A stretch of 64,000 nt of DNA from Promethearchaeia archaeon (GTDB lineage: Archaea; Asgardarchaeota; Lokiarchaeia; Sigyniarchaeales; SOKP01), in contig JAHQWG010000039.1 in assembly GCA_029856045.1 (NCBI GenBank), forward strand, positions 56,728 to 120,727. The letters run 5' to 3'. Of this stretch, positions 1 to 9,871 are shown in pieces. A program made the translations under genes and the position numbers. Every line of letters starts with the position of its first letter. Position 1 is the stretch's first letter. Below the pieces are notes generated by a model. It was given only the letters and a program-made list of their open reading frames with translations, searched no databases and was not told where the DNA came from.

Positions 1-1
1 T

Positions 2-439
2 TTGGAAGCACTCGAATATTATGAACATCTTATTGCCACTTTATCACATGGAAATAAACAAAAAATGCAAATTATTGCTGCGATTCTACATGACCCAGAT
101 TTACTTATTATGGATGAACCTCTTGCAGGTCTCGACGCAAAATCTGTTAGAGTAGTCAAGGAAATATTGGAATTACATACTCAACAAGGTGGTTCAGTTC
201 TTTTTTCTACCCACATTATGGAAGTTGCACAAGAATTATGTGATAGGATTGGAATATTAAATAAAGGTAAATTGGTAGGAATCGGTACAATTGAGGAGTT
301 AAGACATCAAGCTAATAAATTAGGTGAAAATTTAGAAGATGTGTTTTTACGCCTTACTGAACAAGATACATCAGTTGAGGAGATTGTAAAAAAATTACAT
401 AAATCATATAAAAAGAGAATAAAGGAAGAAATGATTTAA
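2..439 (+). CDS. ABC transporter ATP-binding protein, C-terminal part (truncated by window edge)
   Basis: C-terminal half of an ABC ATPase; the Walker A half lies before the window, so the TTG at base 2 is not a real start. Visible are a signature-like LSHGNKQK, Walker B LLIMDEP, D-loop AGLDA and the H-loop FSTHIMEV. It is followed after one base by a membrane protein, the usual ATPase-permease pair of an ABC-2 type exporter. The tail ends in a basic stretch (KSYKKRIKEE). The substrate cannot be told. A similar but complete pair lies at 49.7-52.1 kb. Confidence 0.9.
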   Translation: MEALEYYEHLIATLSHGNKQKMQIIAAILHDPDLLIMDEPLAGLDAKSVRVVKEILELHTQQGGSVLFSTHIMEVAQELCDRIGILNKGKLVGIGTIEELRHQANKLGENLEDVFLRLTEQDTSVEEIVKKLHKSYKKRIKEEMI

Positions 440-440
440 T

Positions 441-2192
441 ATGGAAGAGCAAAAATTCAAATCTTACTCACTTTCAAAATACACTAACTACGAGATATTT
501 CTTGAATCTCAGATTCAATCTGCCGGAGCTCATCAAGCTCGATTTTTAGAAAAACTCGAAAAAAATGCAAATTACATTAGAAATGTATCAATGATGATGA
601 AAGTTATTTACTCATTCCTCTTTGTTTTTTTACCCGTCTTACCATTAGTTACTTATTTGCAACTTGTGGATTACCTTTATAGCAGAACATACACGATAGG
701 AACCATATTATTTGTTGCTAGTTTTCTTTTTGGGATCTTTTTTGCGATGGTAATCATGTATCTTATTGTCTTAGGTATGTTGCCAATCAGCTCTTTAATG
801 ACAGGTAATGCTTTCAAATGGTTGCAAACTTTACCTATCCCAAAAAAAAATTTAAAAAAGTTAGGTTTTATGACCATTTTTCGTTCTTTGAACATCCCAC
901 TTATTGTTTTGGGTGCTGCTTTTCCTATTATTATGCTTATTGGAACACAGAATATTTTGCTCTTCTTTATCTGCATTGCCACATCGATTCTCAATTTGAT
1001 TTTTAGCTTTAGCGTGCTTGTTATTATTTCGGAACGCTTAAGTCGTATTTTGAATAATCCTAACCGCCAATCTAAAAAAGCAAGTTTAGCCAGAATTTTA
1101 AGTATGACTGGTTATATGATTATCGCTATGGGATCTGGATTCATTCTGTCATGGGGTATCAGCGCTATTGATGACCTTCTTATCATTTTTGCCACATTTG
1201 AGCATTCTAATATATTAAATTTTATTTTAAGCTTAATCCCTTATCCATTTGCCCCAGGTTACTTAATATCATTGATTACCGCTCCAGATCAAATACCTAT
1301 AGGACTATTATTTACTACTATTATTGGTGTCGTGATATTTATCTTTATAACATGGGGAGCTTATAAGGTTGCCATTCGAAATCTAATAAGCGCAACATCT
1401 GCAGAACCTGAAGGAATTAAAGCTGGAGAACTTTTTATTCTCCCTGAAGAAGAAATCCAAGTTGAGATTAAAACAAAATCTCCTCTTAAGTCATATATCC
1501 AAAAAGATCTGATTTCAGCATCTCGTGATTTTCAGACATTAATTTTTTTAATTATGCCAATTATAATTCCACTTATAATGATTTTTTCGATTGTTGGCCC
1601 ATTTGGGAGTGATTTATCATCACCAACGGGTATAATGATAACTTGGTCGATAGTATTGATTTTCTCTATAATTGTACCTGCGATGTTAATATCGGGTCTT
1701 CTCAATATGGAAGAGTCTGGTGCAACCACACTAGCATCATTACCAGTTATTCCTCGAGATCAAGCGAAAGCTAAATTGATATTAATGTCAGTAATTCAAT
1801 TAATATCATTTACTATACTTACAGTAGTGCTTACAATAATTACAAATTCGATATTATTATTGGTATTGTTTTTAGCTACAATTCCGATTGTTTGGGTTTT
1901 CTTATTTTTGATGTTCGAGATGAAGATACGATTATTTGGTAAAATGAAATACAAATATGTCATTGAAGAATTAAACAAAGAACATAAAGTAGGAAAGTGG
2001 TTTTTAATGCTTCTCATCCAAATCGTTCTGTATTTTGTGTTTTCAATTTTGAGTTTTACTTTATTTAATATATTTGGAATAGAAGGTACGACACTTGGAT
2101 TATTTATTATTGGAATCATGGGATTTATGAGTTTGGTTTTTTTGTTCACCAAAATGTTTCCAAAAATCGGGAAAATAGATTTAAAAAAATAA
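441..2192 (+). CDS. ABC-2 type transporter permease
   Basis: A 583-residue integral membrane protein with about a dozen hydrophobic segments, beginning near residue 55 after a polar N-terminus. A hydrophilic stretch (about residues 320-355, with EPEGIKAGELF) separates two membrane halves. It starts one base after the stop of the upstream ABC ATPase, so the two are almost certainly co-translated and form one exporter. Family assignment rests on topology and neighbour; no substrate-specific motif is visible. The overlapping ORFs in other frames are shadows. Confidence 0.8.
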   Translation: MEEQKFKSYSLSKYTNYEIFLESQIQSAGAHQARFLEKLEKNANYIRNVSMMMKVIYSFLFVFLPVLPLVTYLQLVDYLYSRTYTIGTILFVASFLFGIFFAMVIMYLIVLGMLPISSLMTGNAFKWLQTLPIPKKNLKKLGFMTIFRSLNIPLIVLGAAFPIIMLIGTQNILLFFICIATSILNLIFSFSVLVIISERLSRILNNPNRQSKKASLARILSMTGYMIIAMGSGFILSWGISAIDDLLIIFATFEHSNILNFILSLIPYPFAPGYLISLITAPDQIPIGLLFTTIIGVVIFIFITWGAYKVAIRNLISATSAEPEGIKAGELFILPEEEIQVEIKTKSPLKSYIQKDLISASRDFQTLIFLIMPIIIPLIMIFSIVGPFGSDLSSPTGIMITWSIVLIFSIIVPAMLISGLLNMEESGATTLASLPVIPRDQAKAKLILMSVIQLISFTILTVVLTIITNSILLLVLFLATIPIVWVFLFLMFEMKIRLFGKMKYKYVIEELNKEHKVGKWFLMLLIQIVLYFVFSILSFTLFNIFGIEGTTLGLFIIGIMGFMSLVFLFTKMFPKIGKIDLKK

Positions 2193-2312
2193 TAATATAA
2201 TTAATTCTTGTATTTCTTTTTTTATATATTTAATCTGCTAGATTCTTTTAATAGTGATGGAAACATCCACTATTATTGCAAATTGAATTGGTTTTAAGTA
2301 TATTTTATAAAA

Positions 2313-2488
2313 TTAAGCTTTTAATTGAATAATCTTTTCAATTTTCGAAATTATTCCATTAATTCCAATATCTTTACTAAATACATCCATTAAATCTAAA
2401 TCAATATCATAATTAGAAAGATAGTCAATTTCTAAGCCGGTTATTAATATATCTTGAATTTTTACACTTTTTTTATATAAATATTGCC
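2313..2488 (-). other. open frame without start codon downstream of thiolase
   Basis: The 296-base gap after the permease holds, on the minus strand, a stop-free stretch of about 55 codons ending at 2313. It encodes a protein-like sequence including DILITGLEIDYLSNYDIDL and ending KIEKIIQLKA. It lies in a different frame from the thiolase and has no ATG, GTG or TTG at its beginning; the first ATG is halfway through. It could be a decayed remnant, a frame continued by slippage, or chance. I do not recognise it. The rest of the gap shows nothing. Confidence 0.2.
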
Positions 2489-3712
2489 TTAAATCCTTTC
2501 AATGATTGTAGCAACCCCTTGTCCTCCACCCACACATGCCGTAGCGAGACCAAGGTTCCCTTCTTCAAATTGTAGAATCCTTGCAAGAGTTCCGATTAAT
2601 CGCACACCCGTCATTCCCAATGGGTGTCCAAGAGCAATAGCTCCACCTTTCACGTTTATTTTTTCATGTGGAATACCCAGCATTTTCTTTGCATATAATG
2701 GAACAATTGCAAATGCTTCGTTGATTTCCCAAAAATCGATATCCTCAACCCGTAATCCAGCGCGAGTAAGAGCTTTTTTACTTGCAGGAACAGGACCTTG
2801 TCCCATAACACTGGGATTAACACCTGCCCATGCCATCGCCTTAATTTTTGCTAGGGGTTTGATTTCGAGCTCGTCAGCACGAGACAATGATATAAGGACA
2901 CAACATCCTGCCCCTGTATTCAATGGAGATGAATTTCCTGGGGTAATTTGAGCATTCCTTTCAATTCCTTCTGAAACAAGACGGAGTTTTTTCATAGTTT
3001 CCATATTGGATCCTTCTCGCATTGATTGGTCATATTTGATTATTTTTTTAGTACCATCTGGGAGAGTTATTTCGATAGGAAGGATTTCTCCGTCAAAAAA
3101 TCCATCTTTTCGCGCCTTGACAGCTCTATTATGGGAAGTAAGACTCCAATAATCCATATCCTCCCGAGTTATATCAAGATTCTGTTCCCATAATTTTTGT
3201 GCCGTCTGAACCATTGAGTATCCGGTTTTTAAATCGTATTTTGTATGGTTTGGATAGATTTTTTCATCGGTTAATTCATAATGCCGGGCAGTTAAATCAG
3301 TTCCACGGGGAATTCTTGTCATATGTTCCATGCCACTTGCAATAACTATTTCTGAGTTACCTGTTGCGATCTCCATTGCCCCGATATGAATACTTGTCAT
3401 ACTTGATGCGCATTGTCTATCAATACCCATAGCAGCGACCGTTTCAGGTAATTCTGCTAAAAAAACAGTATGGCGTCCTCCATAAAGAAAGTTTTCTTTT
3501 ACTTGATTAGCACAACCTGTGATAACTTCATCAATTTCGGCTGGATCGAATTTTGCTCTTGCGATTATTTCTTTAATTACTAAGGATAGTAATTTATCAG
3601 CTGGAATTTTATAAAAAACATCTCGCTCTGGTTGGTTGGGACGACTTCTAGACATTGGGGTACGTAAATAATCCACAATAACAACTTCTCTTAATTCTGG
3701 CATTTTTATCAT
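2489..3712 (-). CDS. acetyl-CoA C-acyltransferase (thiolase)
   Basis: A 407-residue thiolase, full length for the family. It cleaves 3-ketoacyl-CoA to acetyl-CoA and a shortened acyl-CoA, or runs in reverse. The catalytic residues are in place: acyl-accepting Cys about 101 in DRQCASSM, His about 363 in GHPLGMTG, and the second Cys about 393 in CVGGGQG. It is the last gene of a minus-strand operon after an acyl-CoA dehydrogenase and an enoyl-CoA hydratase, with a 10-base gap, so it probably performs the last beta-oxidation step. Starts at residue 1 (MIKMP) or 4 are both possible. The motif set is that of FadA/FadI-like degradative thiolases rather than the SCP2-type fragment found at 32.2 kb. 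Confidence 0.93.
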   Translation of the reverse strand: MIKMPELREVVIVDYLRTPMSRSRPNQPERDVFYKIPADKLLSLVIKEIIARAKFDPAEIDEVITGCANQVKENFLYGGRHTVFLAELPETVAAMGIDRQCASSMTSIHIGAMEIATGNSEIVIASGMEHMTRIPRGTDLTARHYELTDEKIYPNHTKYDLKTGYSMVQTAQKLWEQNLDITREDMDYWSLTSHNRAVKARKDGFFDGEILPIEITLPDGTKKIIKYDQSMREGSNMETMKKLRLVSEGIERNAQITPGNSSPLNTGAGCCVLISLSRADELEIKPLAKIKAMAWAGVNPSVMGQGPVPASKKALTRAGLRVEDIDFWEINEAFAIVPLYAKKMLGIPHEKINVKGGAIALGHPLGMTGVRLIGTLARILQFEEGNLGLATACVGGGQGVATIIERI

Positions 3713-3722
3713 TTAAACGATA

Positions 3723-4520
3723 TTATTTTCCAATAAAAAAGGGTTCCTTTTTTTCGTTTAATGCAAATACACCAATTTTATAATCTTCTGATTCAGCTGA
3801 TTTTATTTGCATTTGTCTTTCATTTTCAAGATGTTCTTCAAGTGGTGTGCTAAGTGCTTCAAAAAATAATTTTTTAGTTCTTGCATAGGTTAAGGTTGGT
3901 CCTTTAGCAAATCTTTGAGCCCAATTTAGTGAAGCCTCTTCTAATTTTTCTGCAGGGACAATTTCATTAATAAATCCAAGTTTTTTCATTTGTTCTGCAG
4001 AATAAGTATCTCCAAAAAAAGACACTTGTACAGCTTGTTGCCAAGGGATTTGGCGACTTAATAAGATTGTTCCAGCAAATCCAGGAATTAAAGCAAGTTT
4101 ACAAAAGGATTGTCTAAATTTTGCATATTCTGAAGCAATTATAATATCACATGAAAGCGCAAGGTTCATCCCTGCTCCAACAGCCCATCCATTTACGGCT
4201 GCTATAACTGGTTTTGGATAAAGGCGCAAAATTAATGCAATTTTGTAAAGATCTCTTGTTAAATCATCCATTAATTGACCTGGTGTTCCATTTTCAATAC
4301 TTAACTTAAATTGTTTTATATCTCCGCCTGCTGAAAAAGCCTTTCCTGAGCCAGTAATTATTACACATCTTATATCACTATTGTCTCGAAGAGATTCTAA
4401 AACATCTAATAATTTTTTTCCCGTATCTTTATTTAATGGATTGGAATTCTCTGGATCAATGAATTTTATCGTTGCGATATTATCTTTGATTACTAATTTA
4501 ATTTTTTCTTTCATCATCAA
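3723..4520 (-). CDS. enoyl-CoA hydratase/isomerase family protein
   Basis: A 265-residue crotonase-fold protein of typical length. It carries the first oxyanion-hole region GSGKAFSAGGDIKQF (about residues 57-71) and the second, AVNGWAVGAGMNLALSCD (about 109-126). The usual catalytic Glu of hydratases (GG-x-E-L) is not obvious in the second half, where the sequence reads RQSFCKLALIPGFAGT, so isomerase or another crotonase activity is possible. It lies 15 bases after the dehydrogenase and 10 before the thiolase in one operon, which favours a beta-oxidation role. An AGGAG ribosome site precedes the ATG. Confidence 0.88.
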   Translation of the reverse strand: MMMKEKIKLVIKDNIATIKFIDPENSNPLNKDTGKKLLDVLESLRDNSDIRCVIITGSGKAFSAGGDIKQFKLSIENGTPGQLMDDLTRDLYKIALILRLYPKPVIAAVNGWAVGAGMNLALSCDIIIASEYAKFRQSFCKLALIPGFAGTILLSRQIPWQQAVQVSFFGDTYSAEQMKKLGFINEIVPAEKLEEASLNWAQRFAKGPTLTYARTKKLFFEALSTPLEEHLENERQMQIKSAESEDYKIGVFALNEKKEPFFIGK

Positions 4521-4535
4521 TCTCCTTTTTTTTAT

Positions 4536-5756
4536 TTATTTGCCCCACATTCTAACCATTTCTCTTGAAATAAGGTATCTCATAATTTCTACAGTACCAG
4601 CTGATATTTGTCCAACTTTTGCATCTCGATAATAGCGTTCTAATGGATATTCTTCAGTGTATCCAAGTCCACCAACAACCTGTATGGCTTCTTGAGTAAT
4701 TTTAACTGCATCATCTGCAGTTCGGGCCTTAATTGCAGCTACTGAAGCTCTACAATAATGACCATCATCAAGCATTCTGGCAATTTGAATTACAGCCATT
4801 CTATTTATCTCTATAGACATAAACATTTCACTAAGTTTAAATGAAATCCCCTCAAATGAATAAAGAGGTTTTCTAAATTGCACACGTCTATGTGCGTATT
4901 TGTATGCCACTTCAAATGCACTTCTTGAGATGCCGATATATTGAGACGCAGTAAAAGTTCGTTCCCCATCAAGACCAAAAAGCAATACATCTAATCCCGC
5001 ATTTTCTTTATGAAGCACATTTTCAACTGACACCTTACAATTATTAAATCGCAGATGTGAATTAGGCATTCCTCTGCGTCCCAGATGTTTATAATCTTTG
5101 ATAACTTCAAAACCAGGAGTATCAGTTTCAAATATAAATGCTGTAATACCTTGATGAGGTCTTACTTTATCATTTGTTATTGCATATAAGCAAATATAAT
5201 CAGCCACACTGCCATTTGTTATGAAACACTTCTCTCCATTGAGGATATAATGATCCCCTTCTCTTTTAGCTTTTAATTTCATTCCACCAATTGCATCAGA
5301 TCCCCCTGTAGGTTCTGTTACACCTATCGCACCAATTTTTGTGCCATCAGCAATTCCTGAAAGAAATTTCTTCTTTTGCTCTGGAGTTCCAAATTCTATA
5401 ACAGGACCAGCAAATAAACATGAAGATGCTCCAAATGTACTTGCTAAAGCATAATTGAAAGCAGTTAATTCTTCACCAAAAATAGTACGATATAAAACCC
5501 CTTTACCAAGACCTCCAGCCTCTTCTGGGATAATTATATTTAAATAAGGCTTCATTTTTCGTAAAGTTTCAACTACAAGCTCATAATTTCTCTCCCTATC
5601 AATTTTTTCTACAACAGGTTCAACATTTTCTTTACACCACTTGCGTACTTCCATCCGGAAATTATTTTCTTCATTGGAATAATAGTGCAGAGTTTTAGGC
5701 ATACAAGAATATCCATATTCCAAATTCAAATCTTCAAAATGAACATGTCCTTCCAT
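4536..5756 (-). CDS. acyl-CoA dehydrogenase
   Basis: A 406-residue FAD-dependent acyl-CoA dehydrogenase, first gene of the minus-strand operon. It has the flavin/substrate motifs GVTEPTGGSD and NGEKCFITNGS (about residues 150-185). It also has the C-terminal GGLGYTEEYPLERYYRDAK, in which the Glu of YPLER occupies the place of the catalytic Glu of medium-chain dehydrogenases. It introduces the alpha-beta double bond and passes electrons to ETF, for which candidate genes lie 4 kb away on the other strand. The N-terminus has about 25 extra residues before the first conserved helix; a later start at MPKTLH (residue 19) is possible. Confidence 0.92.
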   Translation of the reverse strand: MEGHVHFEDLNLEYGYSCMPKTLHYYSNEENNFRMEVRKWCKENVEPVVEKIDRERNYELVVETLRKMKPYLNIIIPEEAGGLGKGVLYRTIFGEELTAFNYALASTFGASSCLFAGPVIEFGTPEQKKKFLSGIADGTKIGAIGVTEPTGGSDAIGGMKLKAKREGDHYILNGEKCFITNGSVADYICLYAITNDKVRPHQGITAFIFETDTPGFEVIKDYKHLGRRGMPNSHLRFNNCKVSVENVLHKENAGLDVLLFGLDGERTFTASQYIGISRSAFEVAYKYAHRRVQFRKPLYSFEGISFKLSEMFMSIEINRMAVIQIARMLDDGHYCRASVAAIKARTADDAVKITQEAIQVVGGLGYTEEYPLERYYRDAKVGQISAGTVEIMRYLISREMVRMWGK

Positions 5757-5907
5757 TTACATCACAATTAAAATAGTACGATTTATTGAATTAGTAAATT
5801 ATTAATTCGTTTAAAGGATATTTAAATTGTAATTCTTTAACATTTTTCTTACTTTTAAAAATATCTATAGAAAGGATTTAAAGTGTGAAAAAGTTTTTAT
5901 AAAATTT

Positions 5908-7566
5908 TTAAAAGATAGTTGTCATTTTATAAGTGCCATAAACTTCTTTTAATATATCACAAATTTCCCCAGTAGTAGCATATACTTTTACGGCATTTAT
6001 CAAATAAGGCATTAAATTCTCATCAGTTTTAGCAACTTCTTTGATTTTAATAAGTTTCTCATGCACAAGATTGTTATCTCTTGACTCTTTAATTTTCTTT
6101 AATTTATCAATCTGTTGTTGCTCAATTTCCGGATCTGATTTTAAAATCTCCAACTTTAAATCTTCTTTATCAATTTGAAATTTATTTACTCCAATTACAA
6201 TTTGTTCTCCCTTCTCAATGGATTGTTGTATTTTATATGCATTTTCTTGGATTTCTTTTTGAATATAACCGTTTTCTATCGCATTAATTGCGCCTCCTTG
6301 TTGTTCAATTTTTTTAATTATTTTAAACGCTTCCTCCTCCATTTGATTTGTTAGTGATTCCAAATAGTATGATCCGCCAATTGGATCTATTACATTTCCA
6401 GCACCAGTTTCATATGCGATTATTTGTTGAGTTCGTAATGATAAACGTACAGAATCTTTACTTGGAAGACTTAGAGCTTCATCTCTACTACTCGAATGAA
6501 TTGATTGAGCTCCTCCCAATACAGAAGCAAGAGTTTGAATGGCAACTCTTATTAAATTTACATCGGGTTGCTGAGCGGTTAATGAGGAACCGATAGTTTG
6601 AGCATGAAATCTTAATTGCATTGATTTTAAATTTTTTGCTTTAAATCTGTTTTTTATTATTTTAGCCCATATTCTTCTTGCAGCTCTAAATTTAGCAATT
6701 TCTTCAAAAAAGTCATTATAAGTACAAAAGAAGAAAGCTAATCGACTTGCAAATTGATCAATATCTAAACCCCGTTTTAATACTTCTTCCACATACGCTA
6801 TTGCATTTGTTAAAGTAAAGGCAATCTCCTGAACTGCTGTTGCTCCAGCTTCTCGAATATGATACCCTGAGATGCTTATTGTATTAAAATGAGGGAGTTT
6901 TTTTGAACAATACTCGATTACATCGGCGACTAACTTCATAGATGGGATGGGTGGGAAAATATAGGTATTTCTAGCAATATATTCTTTTAAAATATCATTT
7001 TGCACAGTTCCACGTAATTTATCTATAGATACACCTTGTTTTTCAGCCAATGCGATATACATCGCAAGAATTATAGCAGTAGGAGCATTGATGGTCATAG
7101 AGGTGCTAACTTGGTCTAACGGAATACCTTCAAAAAGATCTTCCATATCCTTTAATGAGGAAATTGGTACTCCCGTCTTTCCAACCTCTCCTTGAGCTAA
7201 AATATGGTCACTATCAAAACCCATCTGGGTACATAAATCAAAAGCGACGCTTAGGCCAGTCTGACCATGTTCAAGTAAATATTTATAACGTTGATTCGTT
7301 AATTTAGCGTTCTGAAAGCCACTATACTGACGCATCGTCCACAATCTCCCTCTGTACATTGTTGAATATGGTCCTCTTGTGAAAGGAAACTCCCCCGGTA
7401 AATTGATATCACCATAAGTAGTATCTTTCAGATCTAAAGGTGTATATATGGGTTTTAATTGAAAATACGAACTATTTTCAATTTTTTCCAAGTCAAATTT
7501 CTTAATTTTTCCTTTCCATCTTTTTAAATCTTCGGAAAGTCTTTTTTCTTCTTCCTTATCAATCAT
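5908..7566 (-). CDS. methylmalonyl-CoA mutase, catalytic (large) subunit
   Basis: A 552-residue mutase catalytic subunit that interconverts methylmalonyl-CoA and succinyl-CoA with adenosylcobalamin. It has the family block RGPYSTMYRGRLWTMRQYSG and AFDLCTQMGFDSD, and ends without a B12-binding domain, as expected for archaeal split mutases where that domain is a separate subunit (none in this window). Tyr in STMYRG and Arg in EYIARNTYIFPP match the residues that select methylmalonyl-CoA over isobutyryl-CoA in studied mutases, so true methylmalonyl-CoA specificity is likely. It lies downstream of a 234-base divergent promoter region shared with the acyl-CoA dehydrogenase at 7801. Confidence 0.94.
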   Translation of the reverse strand: MIDKEEEKRLSEDLKRWKGKIKKFDLEKIENSSYFQLKPIYTPLDLKDTTYGDINLPGEFPFTRGPYSTMYRGRLWTMRQYSGFQNAKLTNQRYKYLLEHGQTGLSVAFDLCTQMGFDSDHILAQGEVGKTGVPISSLKDMEDLFEGIPLDQVSTSMTINAPTAIILAMYIALAEKQGVSIDKLRGTVQNDILKEYIARNTYIFPPIPSMKLVADVIEYCSKKLPHFNTISISGYHIREAGATAVQEIAFTLTNAIAYVEEVLKRGLDIDQFASRLAFFFCTYNDFFEEIAKFRAARRIWAKIIKNRFKAKNLKSMQLRFHAQTIGSSLTAQQPDVNLIRVAIQTLASVLGGAQSIHSSSRDEALSLPSKDSVRLSLRTQQIIAYETGAGNVIDPIGGSYYLESLTNQMEEEAFKIIKKIEQQGGAINAIENGYIQKEIQENAYKIQQSIEKGEQIVIGVNKFQIDKEDLKLEILKSDPEIEQQQIDKLKKIKESRDNNLVHEKLIKIKEVAKTDENLMPYLINAVKVYATTGEICDILKEVYGTYKMTTIF

Positions 7567-7800
7567 TAATTTCAGCTCAAATAAATAACCGAATAAAAAT
7601 AATTATGAAACCAAATTAAAAATTAGCATTTACATTAGGATAATTTTTTTTGATCTTGTTTAAATTATTCATAATTTGTCAGAAAAATTAAAATTAAATA
7701 AAATTAAATAAAAATTTTGTCAATTAAAATTAATTCAAATTAAATTTCAAAATAAAATATACGCAAAAAGTTGAATAAATCACATAGGAGATAAAAAAAA

Positions 7801-8994
7801 ATGGAACTTAAATTTACTGAAGAGCAAGAAATGTTCAGAGAAAGTGTAAGGGAGTATTGTCAAAGGAAAATTGCACCCGTTGCTCTTGAAATGGAAAAAA
7901 CCAGGGAGATATCAATAGAAATCAAGAAAGGAATGGCCGAACTTGGTCTTCTTGGATGTACAGCCTCACCAGAATATGGTGGTTCAGGACTTGATGCCGT
8001 GAGCGCTGGTGTTATAGGAGAAGAGCTGGCAAGAGCAGATCCTACGGGTTCAATACCCGTTTTCTATCTCGTTCAAGCAGCATGGGGTTTTGTTCTCAAT
8101 AAATATGGAACAGAAGAAGCAAAAAAAGAGATATTTCCAAAAGTTATTGCGGGAGAATATTTTCTTGGAATCGCTACAACTGAAAGTGATGCCGGGTCAG
8201 ATGTAGCAGGAACTAGAACTATGATCAAAAAGGAAGGTGATGGTTATATTGTAAATGGAGAGAAAATGTATATAAGTGGGGTACGCGAAGCTGCAGAAGG
8301 TGGTGGAGGACATCTTACGATTGCGAAGCAGAACCCAGAACTTGGCACTAGAGGTATGACAATGTTTTATTTACCTCTTACGGCTGATGGTATTACCCCA
8401 ACATACATTGATGATTTAGGCAGAGAGGGTATATCCTGTGGTGGATTTGCAATAGATAATGTAAAAATTCCGAAGTATTATATATTAGGAGAAGAAAATA
8501 AGGGGTTTTACATTGTTCACGAGGGGTACGAATTTGCAAGGGGATTAATTGCAGTAATATGCGCAGCAGCAGGTCTAAAATCATTAGAAAACGGTATGAA
8601 TTACATTAAAGAAAGAAAATGTTTTGGTACTGCTATTGGAAAATTTGAAGAAATTAACTTCAGACTAGCCGAACATTATACTAGGCTTAATATGTTAAGA
8701 GATTTGGCATATAAGTCATTATGGACTATTGACAAAGAACAACAAGGAAAGGGATCCAGATTTGAAACAAGTAAAGCAATCGCTATGGCAAAAATGTTTG
8801 CATCTGATTGGGCTTGCAATGCTATAAATGATGTAATGCAATGGCAGGGAGCATTTGGCTATTCTAGAGAGTGTCCAGACCAAGCCGCTTGGAGAGCTAT
8901 AAGGTCTTTTGCGCTTGCAGAAGGTTCAAAAGAAATGATGAAGATGATCGTAGCTAGAGAACTACTTGGCAAGGAATTTATTGCCTACAAGTGA
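7801..8994 (+). CDS. acyl-CoA dehydrogenase, atypical active site
   Basis: A 397-residue acyl-CoA dehydrogenase preceded by an AGGAG site. FAD and substrate motifs are intact: TTESDAGSDVAGT and NGEKMYISGV. The C-terminal segment reads FGYSRECPDQAAWRAIRS, where the position that holds the catalytic Glu in medium-chain enzymes is Gln. The alternative base position of isovaleryl-CoA dehydrogenase (LER) reads FAR here. The base must therefore be elsewhere, for instance an Asp as known for some cyclohexane-carboxyl-CoA-type dehydrogenases, or the substrate chemistry differs. It is followed on the same strand by etfB and etfA, so it is probably the direct electron donor to this ETF. Confidence 0.9.
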   Translation: MELKFTEEQEMFRESVREYCQRKIAPVALEMEKTREISIEIKKGMAELGLLGCTASPEYGGSGLDAVSAGVIGEELARADPTGSIPVFYLVQAAWGFVLNKYGTEEAKKEIFPKVIAGEYFLGIATTESDAGSDVAGTRTMIKKEGDGYIVNGEKMYISGVREAAEGGGGHLTIAKQNPELGTRGMTMFYLPLTADGITPTYIDDLGREGISCGGFAIDNVKIPKYYILGEENKGFYIVHEGYEFARGLIAVICAAAGLKSLENGMNYIKERKCFGTAIGKFEEINFRLAEHYTRLNMLRDLAYKSLWTIDKEQQGKGSRFETSKAIAMAKMFASDWACNAINDVMQWQGAFGYSRECPDQAAWRAIRSFALAEGSKEMMKMIVARELLGKEFIAYK

Positions 8995-9081
8995 AAAGAA
9001 TAATTTTTTAAAATTTTTTTTATTATTTTATATTATTATTTTAAGGAAATAAAGATTAAAAAAATTTTAGTGGATATTATT

Positions 9082-9867
9082 GTGAGATTTATAGTTTGTG
9101 TGAAAGAGGTTCCAGAATCAATAGATGTAAAAATTGATCTTAAAACTAATAAACTTCAGGAAGAAGGCATTTCAACCACTTTAAATCCCTTTGATCAATT
9201 CATATTAGAGGAGGCTTTAAAGTTGAAGAAAAATGAGGATGAAATCATTGCAATATCAATAGGAACACCTCAAACAAAAAAGGTTTTAATGAAATGTCTT
9301 GCACTTGGTGCTGATAAAGCTATTTTGCTCAGTGACAATGTCTTTATAGGATCTGATTCTTTTGCCACAGCCTACACTCTTTCTAAAGTAATTAATAAGA
9401 TTGGAGATTTTGATATAATTTTTTGTGGACAACAAACAGTTGATGGTAATACAGCTCAAGTTGGTCCCGAATTAGCCGCTCAACTCAAAATACCGCAAGT
9501 CACTTATGTAGAAAGTGTAGAAAAATTTGAAGGAAAGAAATTATTGGTAAAATCACAAACAGATGATGGATTTAAAATAGTAGAATCACAAATCCCGGTA
9601 CTTTTAGCGGGGATTCCTCCATCATCATTTACACCAAGCCTCCCACCTTTGCGAAATATAATAGCAGCTCAAGATAAACCATGTATCATATGGAATTTTG
9701 AAAATTTAGATGGTCCCAAAGATAAATATGGCTCGGTAGGATCGTTAATACAGATTACTAAAGTTTATTATCCTCCTCCAAGAGAAAAAGGTATTATGAT
9801 TGTTGAAGAACCTATAACTGCAGTTGAAAAGCTTATTGAATTATTAACTAAGGATAAGGTGATTTAA
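9082..9867 (+). CDS. etfB: electron transfer flavoprotein subunit beta
   Basis: EtfB, about 261 residues. I moved the start from GTG 9070 to GTG 9082 (MRFIVCVKEVPES), which matches the usual N-terminus of the family. It has the hinge NPFDQFILEEALKLK and the segment GQQTVDGNTAQVGPELAA. The VDGNTAQVGP form resembles the second-FAD-binding loop of FixA-type and bifurcating ETFs more than the mammalian AMP-binding one. It lies between an acyl-CoA dehydrogenase and etfA and accepts electrons from the dehydrogenase. Whether this ETF bifurcates cannot be decided here; no ferredoxin or NAD-binding partner gene is visible nearby. Confidence 0.92.
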   Translation: MRFIVCVKEVPESIDVKIDLKTNKLQEEGISTTLNPFDQFILEEALKLKKNEDEIIAISIGTPQTKKVLMKCLALGADKAILLSDNVFIGSDSFATAYTLSKVINKIGDFDIIFCGQQTVDGNTAQVGPELAAQLKIPQVTYVESVEKFEGKKLLVKSQTDDGFKIVESQIPVLLAGIPPSSFTPSLPPLRNIIAAQDKPCIIWNFENLDGPKDKYGSVGSLIQITKVYYPPPREKGIMIVEEPITAVEKLIELLTKDKVI

Positions 9868-9871
9868 AATA
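9856..9871 (+). promoter_or_regulatory. ribosome binding site and AUA start of etfA
   Basis: AAGGTGAT, complementary to the archaeal 16S rRNA 3' end, overlaps the last codons of etfB. It is followed after five bases by ATA, then GAG TCC in the etfA frame. It is the only good ribosome site near the conserved EtfA N-terminus and decides the start. Confidence 0.6.

Noticed and set aside
2502-2951. 149-codon plus-strand ORF
   Set aside because: Shadow of the thiolase on the opposite strand, which has all catalytic motifs.
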